A stretch of 64,000 bases of DNA, taken from Halisarca cf. caerulea. Taxonomy: Eukaryota; Porifera; Demospongiae; Chondrillida; Halisarcidae. Numbering within the stretch: the first letter of the stretch is position 1; each line of letters opens with the position of its first letter. The position numbers were made by a program, and so were the translations under genes. Where the stretch lies: contig CAUJGJ010000397.1 in assembly GCA_963170055.1 (NCBI GenBank), positions 9,690,301 through 9,754,300 of the forward strand. The letters are read 5' to 3'. The notes below the pieces were generated by a model that was given only the letters and a program-made list of their open reading frames with translations, did no database searches and was not told where the DNA came from. Below, in pieces: positions 11,100 through 21,801 of this stretch.

Positions 11100-11700
11100 A
11101 AGCTTGACCAAAAAGATCTGCAAAAGATTAATATCTTCGGGTAATCCTTTCCCTGGTTGTGCAAACCAACACTCAGCAATTCAGCGATTTTGTCAATTGT
11201 AGTAGCCCATACTACAGCCAGATATATATTGGGCTTCTCAGGGGATATATGAACAACAAAGGGATTGTCCATCATCAGTTTCTTTGTTACAGTAACCCTC
11301 GTTTTTTGTTTGCTATTGCTGTCATTGCTATGACCTTCACTTTTGGTGACACCAAGCACCTCAACTCACCTAAACGCCCAAAGCATGGGCGGAAATCTTT
11401 ACCCCTATGTAACAACCATAGGAAATGACTGTCATCCTTTGTATATAACATATGTGTAGTGTAATGTAAATTATTTGTATTATGTTTTACCATTTGCAGA
11501 TGGAATGAGCTTCATCTACCACGATGGCGGCCAGTTTTCTTTGGTAGATATCAGAGAGAAACATACTTCTGTATATGGGCTTTTGAAGTATTGCTTCAGG
11601 ACTGTTTATCACTATTTGGTATTTCCCATCTAATACAAAAACAAAATGTAAAATAAAAGATAGGACTAAATACATGTTGATGAGAGTGTATGTTATGTGA
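11100..11700 (-). pseudogene. RecQ-type helicase relic
   Basis: Minus-strand blocks show helicase motifs in order: VVDEAHSICKW (motif II) near 11490, GKDFRPCFGRLGEL then VIAMTAIA (motif III region) near 11400-11290, and PEKPNIYLAVV..YPKILIFCRSF (motif IV region) ending near 11110. A frameshift in an A-rich run near 11300 separates motif III from the next block. The ATP-binding motif I and motifs V-VI are absent. The blocks parallel the helicase of the element at 48247-54924 (PDKPNIFYGVM..YPKTLVFCRR there), so this is probably the remnant of a related helicase-carrying transposon. Confidence 0.7.
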
Positions 11701-11745
11701 GGCCATATATAACCAAAAAAAAAAACACAAACTAGACTATTAGAG

Positions 11746-12108
11746 TTAACCCGTAGCCTGGGTTTCCGCCTGCATGTGGGAAAAATCAATCATGGCACAT
11801 GATGTGGGAGGCGGCCGCAGTCTGTACCCTCTGATTGCACGAATGGCGGATCGCAATAAAGCAAAGGAGATCTTACATCGAATCAAGAACATAATGTTAG
11901 AGAAGGCCATCTTCTTCTCAGCCAGCATATCAGCTAGTCTCTTGAAAACTACTGTGCACTCTTTGGCCATTCTTCCGGTGGATGAGAACACAAGTGGTGT
12001 AAATGAAGCCCTCTCGACATCTAATATCTTCTTATCCATTTCTTCAGATTCCCCCACACTACCACATGTCAAATCCATTTCACAGAATCTCTTGCTTTGG
12101 TCCACCAT
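11746..12108 (-). pseudogene. Probable LINE-derived C-terminal fragment
   Basis: The 120-residue frame contains FTPLVFSSTGRMAKEC and IRCKISFALLRSAIRAIRG. I associate this pattern with the extreme C-terminus of non-LTR retrotransposon ORFs in corals and sponges (G-G-M-x-K-E-C..LRSAI). It has no neighbouring reverse-transcriptase motifs here, so it is at best a truncated 5'-lost copy. It lies head-to-tail with the helicase relic. An uncharacterised host protein is the alternative. Confidence 0.35.
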
Positions 12109-12620
12109 TAAAGATATATGTATATTTCGGCCATTCGTTTTCCTAGTAATTATGGTAAAACGAACAAATGAGAAAACGCCGTTATTCTCATCGTGGTTAA
12201 ATGATAAAAGTCCGTCATTAGCACATGGTGGCTATAAGAAGGAATGCTCGTTCGGTCCAGAGTTCGTTCCCGACATTTAATGTTTACGACAGAAACATTG
12301 AAGACCTCTAAGTCAACGCCTGTGAGTCTCTTACCGCTTGTCTTCTTGTGCAACACTTGCTAGTTCTTAGCCCGGGCCGTTGCTGTACCTTGAAGGCTTC
12401 TAGTCGGTCAAAAGGTTGCCCCACTGAATCTTCGTGCCCGTCTAGAGCTAGCGTCACGCCATCAAGGTCAGTGAGAGAGTCTATATATAGATCCTATCGG
12501 CATTAGTATAGTAATACAGAATATTACATTTAGTTTTATAACCCATTGCTAAATACATGACATTGTGAGGCATACCGGTTTATGTGTTTATGTGTGCTTT
12601 TATAGACTAAGTATGCTTCA
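12109..12620. other. Intergenic stretch without recognisable gene
   Basis: No supported ORF or repeat boundary was seen. Confidence 0.35.
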
Positions 12621-12625
12621 TTTGC

Positions 12626-12666
12626 ACTAGGGGTAAAGGCAGCCTTTGGCCGCCTTCACCCCTAGT
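12626..12666. repeat. GC-rich hairpin
   Basis: ACTAGGGGTAAAGGC pairs with GCCTTCACCCCTAGT around a short centre. The stem has one mismatch. Just downstream GGTGCAACCCTTATATCAAGTG (12677) is repeated imperfectly at 12789. Confidence 0.55.
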
Positions 12667-12889
12667 TCAGGTGGCGGGTGCAACCCTTATATCAAGTGAA
12701 GAGGTTGTGTCAAGTGAATTAATCAATCTATTTGAGTGCAATGTCTATATCAAGAATAAGCTCATAGTAAGTTAGTTAGTTAGTAACACAGGTGCAACTC
12801 TTATGTCAAGTGTATAGTAGTTACATAAAGTGCAGTTCTTGCATTCAAAATTGCTTCAAATCTGCTTTTAAGTATCACATGTACACTCA

Positions 12890-12924
12890 CATGCACACAC
12901 ACACACACAGACACACACACACAC

Positions 12925-12992
<68 letters not shown>

Positions 12993-13311
12993 CATGTACA
13001 CATTTACTCACATACACACTTACACACCACACACATGCACGCACATGCACGGGCACATATATACACACATACACACACCTGTCACACCTCTTCCTCTCTC
13101 CCTCCTTCCCCTTCCTTTTCTCCCTCCCTCCCTCCCTCCCTCCACACACATACACACATACACACGTACACACGCACACACACCTCTCATACCTCTCTCC
13201 CTCTCTCCCTCCCCCTTCTCTCTCTATCTTCCTCTATCTCTCTTTCTTTCTTCCTCTCTCACACATACACACACATGTCACACACATGCATGCACGCACA
13301 CGCAAACACAT

Positions 13312-13382
<71 letters not shown>

Positions 13383-13471
13383 CACACAAACACATGCACA
13401 CGCACGCACAAACACACACACACACACATACACACACACAAACACACACCACATGTACACATACAAACTTA

Positions 13472-13536
<65 letters not shown>

Positions 13537-13987
13537 CACAGACACAGGCACGTACACACACCTCTCACACATCTCTCTCCCTCCCTACTTCACTCCCTAC
13601 ATGTATACACACACCTCTCTCCCTCACTTCTTCCCCCTTCCTTTTCTCCCTCCCTTCCCCCCACACACATACACACATGCACATGTACACACGCACGCAT
13701 ATACGCACACCATAAAAACATGCATGCCGTGCACACACACACACACACACGTACACATGTACATGCATCTCTCCCTCCCCCTTCCTCCCTCCCTTTCTCC
13801 CCCTTCCTCCCTCCCTCCACACATGTACACACGTACACACGCACACACACCTCTCATACCTCTCTCCCTCCCCCTTCTCTCTCTCCCTTCCTCCATCTCT
13901 CTTTCTTCCTCTCTCACACATACACACACACACCACACACATACACACACATGTCACACACATGCATGCACACACACGCAAACACAT

Positions 13988-14027
<40 letters not shown>

Positions 14028-14052
14028 ATGTACACACATGCACACACACGCA

Positions 14053-14092
<40 letters not shown>

Positions 14093-14451
14093 ATGTACAC
14101 ATTTACTCACATACACACTTACACACCACACACATGCACGCACATGCACGGGCACATATATACTCACATACACACACCTGTCACACCTCTTCCTTTCTCC
14201 CTCCTTCCCCTTCCTTTTCTCCCTCCCTCCCTCCCTCCCTCCACACACATACACACATACACACGTACACACGCACACACACCTCTCATACCTCTCTCCA
14301 TCTCTCCCTCCCCCTTCTCTCTCCCTTCCTCCATCTCTCTTTCTTTCTTCCTCTCTCACACATGAACACACACACCACACACATACACACACATGTCACA
14401 CACATGCATGCACGCACACGCAAACACATTCACACACACGCAAACACATGC

Positions 14452-14482
<31 letters not shown>

Positions 14483-14630
14483 TGTACACACAAACACATG
14501 CACATGCACGCATGCACACCTCTCTCCCTCCCTCCTTCCCCCTTTCTTTTCTCCCTCCCTCCCTCCCTTCCCCCCCACACGTACACACACATGCATGCGT
14601 ACACACACACCATATACACACACATGCCGT

Positions 14631-14677
<47 letters not shown>

Positions 14678-14680
14678 ACA
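12890..14680. repeat. Compound CA / TCCC minisatellite with 1,099-bp higher-order repeat
   Basis: Alternating (CA)n and pyrimidine (CTCC/CCCT) tracts fill 1.8 kb. A block starting ATGTACACATTTACTCACAT at 12994 recurs nearly unchanged at 14093, so part of the array was duplicated as a unit of 1,099 bp. The very long frames of His-Thr or Cys-Val dipeptides across it are artefacts of the repeat. Confidence 0.9.
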
Positions 14681-14689
14681 TCCCACTGC

Positions 14690-15411
14690 GATTTGCTATA
14701 TGGATAGAATTAGAGTCTTGTGTCACACATACTTGTTGCATTGGTGTTATAGCCTAAATTTCATTGACTGTGTGTGTTTTCTGTCATGTTTATGAATAAG
14801 TTATTTTGTAGAATGTTCAAGTTTTGCCACCCATGCATGCCAGCGCAGTGTATCGTGTATTCCCCGAAAAATTCCGTATACCGCACACATTGTTGAAAAT
14901 GGCTGATTTCCCCGAGGCAGGTTATAGCTGCTCACGTTTTGCGAAGAGACCGCTTTCCGCTATGTAGTTAATATCACTCTCAGACTGTGGTATCGATAAT
15001 CTAAGGTGGCCATAAAGTGATCGCTTTCTTTTCCTAGGAGGAGTTACCGGACAAACGATTGTAAAAGAAAAGCCGTATATTTGTCCGCTTTCGATCGTAA
15101 ACTAAATATGGCGCCTCGTAGTCAAGTACGGGCAAATTTCTAAAATCCTTCATTTTGCAAGCAAACGGAGGGAAACCGCGTTGAGGTCACTCACCAAATA
15201 GCGCTAGGAATGTTGGTAAAAGTCCACTGCGAATTCTTCGCACGGTTAGTTAGATTAGTGCGAACAAAATGTTGTGATGTTGGTTTACGTGCGTTGTGTG
15301 TATCCATATATGTGCGTGTTGTATATTATGTGGGTACTTGTACTATATTGATCTTCCCAGTTATTAATATTAGAATTTTTATAATTTAATAATAATTATA
15401 ATTAATAATTT
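14690..15411. other. Intergenic stretch; possible tiny exon only
   Basis: A 22-codon frame from an ATG near 14898 contains a GCAG/GTTATAG donor-like site, but nothing supports it further. No recognisable gene otherwise. Confidence 0.3.
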
Positions 15412-15740
15412 CTATATTGTTTTCATTTGGACTTCCGGTGTGTAGCGTTCGTCCGATATACATATAATATAGACTTGAAGAAAAGTCTTGAAGAAAAGTC
15501 TTATAATAGAGAATTTATATAATAGCAATAGAGAAGTATGAATTTATACAGAAATGAGTTATATGAATTGTTTTGAAAACAATTGCCAAATATGGCAATT
15601 GTTTTCAAAACAATCGTCCAGTTACAATAAACAGTATGTTCAATGAATGTTCAGCTGTGCACTAACCCTTCAATGTTTTGCAAGTAATTCGAGTGTGTGG
15701 GGCGACAGCCCCCACGAGTTATTAACTCAAATTACTTGTT
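15412..15740 (+). mobile_element. Hairpin-ended element, family 1, copy B (5' hairpin lost)
   Basis: It matches copies A, C and D from TATATTGTTTTCATTTGG to AAATTACTTGTT but lacks the leading GGGGCTGCC hairpin, so it is 5'-truncated. The internal palindrome and the 3' compound hairpin are intact. Confidence 0.75.
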
Positions 15741-16151
15741 TGTGTTCATGCTATTTGATACATCCAAGTGTCTTGAAGTTTATTGGTTTCATATCAGCTC
15801 CTGGGATGAGTGTAACACTTGATATATATAGTTTGGTGTGTGTGTGTTTTTGTGAGTATGTTATACGTATGTGCAAGTGTGTGTTGTGGGCAAGTTATTA
15901 TAAAAATCTTTAGATCGAGGGGGCAAACAATGTGCTCAAGTTTTCAACTTGAATTTCTTGTTTAAGCTTCTGTGCTCATATTAGTATAGTAATCTATTGG
16001 AATACTACTGATTTCTACAATAATTTCATTTTATGCAATGACATAAATGTACGCATACTTAGTTCCTGCACATATATGAGATTGCAAGTTTCAATGTAAT
16101 ACTTGGTATATTTGGCAGTGTCACTGCTGTTGATGATCCAGGTGCACTGCA
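15741..16151. other. Intergenic stretch without recognisable gene
   Basis: AT-rich sequence with no supported exon or repeat. Confidence 0.35.
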
Positions 16152-16180
16152 TTGATGAGTGCCCAACTAAGCCGAAACAG
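16152..16180 (+). other. Hammerhead-core-like motif
   Basis: TTGATGAG and CGAAAC are separated by a short spacer, as in a hammerhead ribozyme core (CUGANGA..GAAA). The pairing needed for stem II is poor here. A 29-nt relative in the opposite orientation lies at 63139-63167. I regard both as possible degenerate ends of Penelope-like or similar retroelements. Confidence 0.3.
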
Positions 16181-16264
16181 TTGGAGAGTGGATGCTCTTG
16201 AGCATTCCATGCTTTCTACTGTCTGCAGTTTCAGGGTCATAATGTACAGCCTTGTTCTTATATT

Positions 16265-16405
16265 GAAATGGTGTTTGTGCATGTGCATAATGTGTGTGTA
16301 CGTGTGTGTATGTGCACATACCTGAGTAGTGTGAGTGATACTGTGTGTGTGTGTGTGTGCAGCCGTGTGTGCGTGTGTGCAGGTTTGTTACATTCTTGTG
16401 TGTGT
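16265..16405. repeat. (TG)n microsatellite
   Basis: Interrupted TG repeats with TGTGCA interruptions. Non-coding. Confidence 0.85.
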
Positions 16406-16929
16406 GGGGGGGATTTATGTAGTGCATTTAGGATTGTATCGTCCCGTATTTTGTATGTTGTAAAATTAAGCCATTGATCTTTGATTTAATTGCTACTGTC
16501 TCTACATTCTAACATTCCAACCCTGTTACAGTTCAAGTCTAATGCAATATTAAGCATGGAAATTGCAAGATAGCCTAATCTAAGGCCAAACTTGATATAC
16601 AAATCTTTAGAAGTTGCCATGCATGAATTTGTGGTACATGCACGATATGAATACGAAATTAATAGCTGCAGAACAGCACAATATTATATGCATCATGTAT
16701 GGTCATTTCTATCCCAGTTTGTGAAAGATCAAAGCTAAAACTGGGCATGTATGGTAATAATCACTTGGGTAATAACTACCAGTTACACAACTGTGTGTGG
16801 GTGTTTCTTTTGATGTGGTTGGGTCGATAAATCTCTTATCGACCTGTGAATAGGTCTATAAGTCCAGGGCTCTTATTGCATGTACAAGGTTTTATCTTCA
16901 CAACAAGCTGTGAGGATGAATGCGAGACA

Positions 16930-17560
16930 GAATTAGGACTGTTTGCTAATGGCCACTTCACAGTAGTATTTGATAAAAGACAAAAAGCTCGATGATAGAC
17001 GGGTGACCTCAAATCAGCTGTTTAAGCCCAATAGTACCTGGCCTTCTTCAAGTTGTTTATTTCTGAATCAAGAACTTGACGCAAATGGTGGAAACGGACA
17101 TCGGTAAGCAAATCGATCGATCAGAGCTTAGCTCGATCACATAGGCGCTGAAGTTGGTTACTTCTTGAAACTACGATGTGTTTGGGGCTAAAACTGCCAT
17201 CCTTGCTTCTTTAATATGTCCATCATAAAACGAGGAATTCACGTCGCTAATTCCTCGTCTGGTCATAGATAGTCAAAGGAGATTCCAAGAAACGTGTTCT
17301 GTCGACTCACCGCTTAATCTATGAGAGCAACAGCCCAAGCCTGCCAGGTATCAGCACGCCAGGTATCAGCACGCCAGCTGTTGGTCACTGCACCAAACAT
17401 CTTAGTTAACAACCTGGTTAACTTACTTGTTGTTTCAAGTTAACAGTTAGTTAACAGAGTTTGTTATTGCAGGACAAAAACTTTGTTAAACAAGTGAAAC
17501 CTAAAGCTGAGTTAACAAGGAGTTAACAATGTTTGTTAACTTAGAACAACAACTTTGTTA
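16930..17560. repeat. Diverged repeat with GTTAAC-rich tail (copy at 62620-62870)
   Basis: The words CTTCACAGTAG and ACCTCAAATCAGCTGTT, followed downstream by many GTTAAC/GTTAAAC/TTAACAAG words, also occur in order at 62645-62860. A 15-bp unit GCCAGGTATCAGCAC is repeated at about 17343-17373. Short tandem TTAAC words make the tail self-complementary. The element type is unknown. Confidence 0.45.
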
Positions 17561-19599
17561 AACGTACATGTCATATATGTGACCAGATTTGGGAAAAGGG
17601 CCCACTTCGCGCTGAAGACGAAAATTGATTTCGTCATATAGCGTCATAGAGTGGTTCATTCTCTTCCTGTTGCAACTTGTTTTACGGCAATAGCATATAC
17701 CATTTCCGAAATACAACGCTAACAATGTAGCTGTACGACGAGCAGAAAACTGTACAAACAGCATATAATCTTTTACTTCCGGTAAAAATGTGGTAAACCC
17801 GCATTTTGCCATATACGCGCAGCAATCAAAAATGGCGAATTACGCTCGTTGTTTGACTGAACGATTCTTTGTGAATCACGGGTCTTTCGCCAGCCAAATA
17901 CGCTCGTTTTGGAACATGAACGATTCTTTGTGAACCACGGGCCTTTCAAAAGTATTTTGTTTTACGCTCGTACATCATGGCTACATGTTTACAAGTATTT
18001 GAGGGGCTTATGCGACGATTAGAAGAATAATGAAGAACAAAGTTTCATTTTCAGACAAGGAGAAGTCGGCACTTCGAGTATATGCTTCAAGCTACCAGCG
18101 CACAGATATCATTTTGTTGCTGTGACGTTTGGATGTGGATTGTGATTCAGCCTTGTCGCAAAAGGTGGGTATTCTGTCAGCGACTATAAGTGTAAATATG
18201 TATATCTGCTGGATTGTGGCCTTGCTAAACGGTAAACATTTGTATACATACATAACTGTAATGGTGTACACTGGTTTTAAAGTAAAAGATTAAGATGTGC
18301 ATTGTCTGAAAAACGTAGTTACTTCTGTGGGCATGATCGCTTATTGTGACCTTCTTTATTGCAAATACCACATGTATGCTTGCTTCTTTTAGGTGGCGGG
18401 GTTCCTGTGTCATCTTCCGGTTGTTCAAGGCAGACTGGAGTGCCTCCTCTGCTAGTTGGCTTGGCAACTGATGGCAATGGGCAAACGATGTCTTTGTCAT
18501 CCCCTGCGCAAAATGGACGAATTGATTCAAACAAGTACCATTGTCGCTCAGCGCTAAGCCCTTTTGGAGAGATGGCCAGTGGTAGCTCATCAGTCTCAAA
18601 ACAAATGCTAGGGTCTTTGAGAAGCGCTAGCTTTGTTTCTGTGGATTCCATGGTCGCTTTCACAAAGATGTTTCCTGGTGAAAAAGCTGACATCCTAAAA
18701 TGAAAAAAACTTCTTGATGCCTGGTATTTTCTTCAGCCGTGTAGCAAAGAAGTCTGCCCAGTTGTAGGTGGGTACAATAATGCGACAATCTACGCACGAT
18801 ACCAGCTGTGCAACATTGCAGTCAGCTGAGTTGTTGACAACCTGGGCAATGGAGGCAAGGTTTCCAATCTTGGTACGTCTGTACCCACGTTTAAAAAGAC
18901 CAAAATACCAGTCTGGTGCGAACTTTGTGTGGCCGACAGGAAGAAAAGAAATAGTGACATCTGTGTGCCTGTTTGTGAGTGTTCGCCACAAAAGGTACTG
19001 GATCATGCAACTATTTTTATTCTGACCAGAGCAATTGTCAGCATGTAAAAATACCTGCTTTTCACCAGGGCCATGATGGTCAAAGAAGTAGTGGATCCGG
19101 CTTACTACTGTATTTGCTCCCTTGCCACATTCTCCTGCCTGATCGGTAAGAAAGTTTATTTGGCGAGGGAGAGCCTCACAATTTACTCCAAACACTGAGC
19201 ATTTTCGAGGTGTAAGAAAGTAGATTGGCCCAGGTTGTAGCGGATCAGAGGGGAAGTGCACTTGTTGTGCATAGTCGAATGAATAGTGCACTTTGATGTC
19301 GTTGGAATTGCAGGGAATGCAGGCATCTGGAAGGGGTGGAACAAATTCACCATCACTTAGAAAGTAGGCCTAAATGCTTTCCTTGCAGTCCTTGCAGATC
19401 GCATGTGGGACATGTCCATTCGCACTTGAATGGCTTCCGAAAGTCGGCAATTTTGTTCTAGCAAAATCGCTTTTTCTCTCTAATGCGTATCAGAAATGGC
19501 AAGCAACGACATTTAGACTGTTTGAACACATTTAAGCTACACATTTAACTAGTTTTCAACCAAATTTTCCGTCAATCTTTGAAATACTCGCCGCTTTTC

Positions 19600-20612
19600 C
19601 GAGCAGCTGTATTTAGCAGGTATTCCTCTCAAGTAAATCGAAACTTAGGCCTAGAGACACAGAATATGGACTAAACTGTCCCTAATAAGGCTACCCAATA
19701 TTCTACCGATGGGGATTTTGTTTACTGAACTAGTTTTCAAGATAATCAATAAATACTAAAAATGTACTAAAATAACCAGCAATAACTCTTTGGAAACTTG
19801 CAGCATCAAAATCCCCATCGGTGAAAAGTTGAAGGGTTCAATATAGATTACAATAAAACACTCAGAAGCTTCCTATGTTGATCCACTGATTTACTTGACG
19901 ACATGGCATTTTGCAAGAAGGATTCGCTTAGCTAAGGGCCGATTATCACATAATAGTCATGTGACATGAGTTGTGACGTAATCACATAGTGCCCTTACCG
20001 AAGTGTTTGAACTCTGTAATGATCGATGCGGCATAAGCGAGAGAAATCAGTGGAGGAAGAACATTAGGCAAAGAAGACAGACGGTTTAACAAAGTATCAT
20101 ATCGGCGGTTCAAGAGAAGCGAACTGGATAATCAGCGCCTGATCGACGACATCAAAGAACAAGGTGCATAATCTTTGTTTGATCCTAAATTCAAATAGAA
20201 GAGTCGGTTTTACTAACTTGAGTACCTTATAAAAGAGCGATCGATCTATGTTTGAGCCTTCAAAATGCACTTTAAGCCTTCCATCAATTGCAAAATAGCA
20301 GGGTGATTTCGCCGTGAATTACGTAAGTACTGCAGTTCGCAATACCCACTATCGATCGTGAATATGATCTTCCAAGCTCCCTCACACAACAATATGTACG
20401 TCATATTAACTTTTGATAAATAAAGGCTTTCATATGTTGTAAAAGCAGAACAAATATCGAGCAGCGCAATTGCCCTTGCTTCTTCACCAAAACTTTACGT
20501 CAGGAATTGTCACACGCATATCACATGATCGAAGCCTTACACACGCCCAAATTCCAGCCCATTAACACAATAGTGGGACTTTGGACATGTCCCACATGCG
20601 ATGGACTTGTAG
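19600..20612 (+). repeat. Diverged repeat, copy 2 (first copy at 1-1036)
   Basis: It is homologous to 1-1036 with all landmarks kept: the covarying hairpin (19703-19825), the CACATAATAGTCATGTG palindrome, TGACGTAA, a GAACAAG/GTGCATAA donor-like site near 20161 and GGACATGTCCCACATGCG at the end. It lies in the large intron of the DUF7869-like gene, on the opposite strand. Confidence 0.6.
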
Positions 20613-20682
20613 AACTCCCTTTCCATCTTGACAATGTGAAGGTGTTCTACTGCATTGGCAATAGCAGCAGTCTTCTCTAGCC

Positions 20683-21801
20683 GTGTTCACACTAGAGCCC
20701 AATCCGGATCAAATCGTGTTCACACTACAATTTCTTGCGAAGCCGATCCGGATCAAATCCCGATCGAATCCGGATTGGCCAATCCACCTCGGGAGGTGGA
20801 TTCGATCCAGATTCACCCTCGATCCGGATTGAGTAGCCGATCACGTGACACCAGAAAAAGTAAATGGCGTGTAGAAAGTCGAAAGTGTCGTTGGATAGCT
20901 CTGCTGGCACCAGGTATTTTCGCAGTTGATCCATTAGAGTTGATATCTAGTGATGCTTTTGCGATTTGATTGTGTTTGATACTTTTTCGTTCACAATGCT
21001 TGTATAATGGCTGCTCGCATTGAAGTACAGGAGGATACAAGCGTACTAAACAAGTAATTCGAGTTAAAAACTCGTGGGGGCTGCCGCCCCACGCACTCGA
21101 ATCACTTGCAAAGCATTGGAGTGTAAGTGCACAGCTGAACATTCATTGAACATACTGTTTATTGTAACTGGACGATTGTTTTGAAAACAATTGCCATATT
21201 TGGCAATTGTTTTCAAAACAATTCCTATAACTCATCCCTGTATAAATTCATACTTCTCTATTACTATTATATAAATTCTCTATTATAAGACTTTTCTTCA
21301 AATCCATATTATATATATATATATATATATCGGACGAGCGTTACACACCGGAAGTCCAAATGAAAACAATATAGGGGCTGCCTGCGGCAGCCCCTAAAAA
21401 CGTTTCAAGGCATGGCGAAGAATAGACCAGTATTCAACAAGAGTGTAGAGAGGCTCAGATTGACGAAACAAAGTGGAGCGGTAATGTGCGAAAATAGCAG
21501 TATGTGTAGCATTCGCCGTTGCACTTTGTGACACCCTACGCGTCCTTAAAATCTCAAACATTTAGCAACAAGCCTTCTTTAAGAGTCGTAGCTATATTAA
21601 AGTTTGCAAATAGGGCGAAAATTGGTGACAATTGCAAAACGCTGCAAAGCAGCCATCTTGAAGATTGAGCATAACACGTGATAATGCTCACCTAAACTCA
21701 CTCGGTGAATTTCAAGTGTGGACGCGATTAGGATTCGATCCGGATCGACACCCAATCCAGATTAGAGGCAATCCGGATTCAATCCAGATTAGTGTGAACA
21801 C
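20683..21801. mobile_element. Inverted-repeat element with GTGTTCACACTA ends, disrupted by a hairpin element
   Basis: It starts GTGTTCACACTA and ends TAGTGTGAACAC. AATCCGGATT and close variants recur near both ends. Between them lies the hairpin element at 21049-21400. No clear target duplication is seen. Its right end coincides with the splice donor of exon 2 of the surrounding gene, so it now begins that intron. Confidence 0.5.
21049..21400 (-). mobile_element. Hairpin-ended element, family 1, copy C
   Basis: Full-length copy with both hairpin ends, the internal palindrome and the (TA)n run. The flanks share no direct repeat. It is very close in sequence to copy A. Confidence 0.8.

Noticed and set aside
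12890..14680. CRISPR-like alternation of repeats and spacers
   Set aside because: Units are dinucleotide and polypyrimidine tracts of variable length; no cas genes and a eukaryotic context.
12792..14795. Very long open frames rich in His-Thr or Cys-Val (up to 587 codons)
   Set aside because: They are translations of (CA)n/(TG)n repeats, open on both strands and in several frames, with no other protein features.
15647..15913. 88-codon frame overlapping hairpin element copy B
   Set aside because: Its first third lies inside the mobile repeat and recurs in the inverse at copy C; no domain and no splice support.
16152..16180. A bona fide hammerhead ribozyme
   Set aside because: Stem II does not pair properly and stems I and III are not evident, so only a possible remnant is reported.
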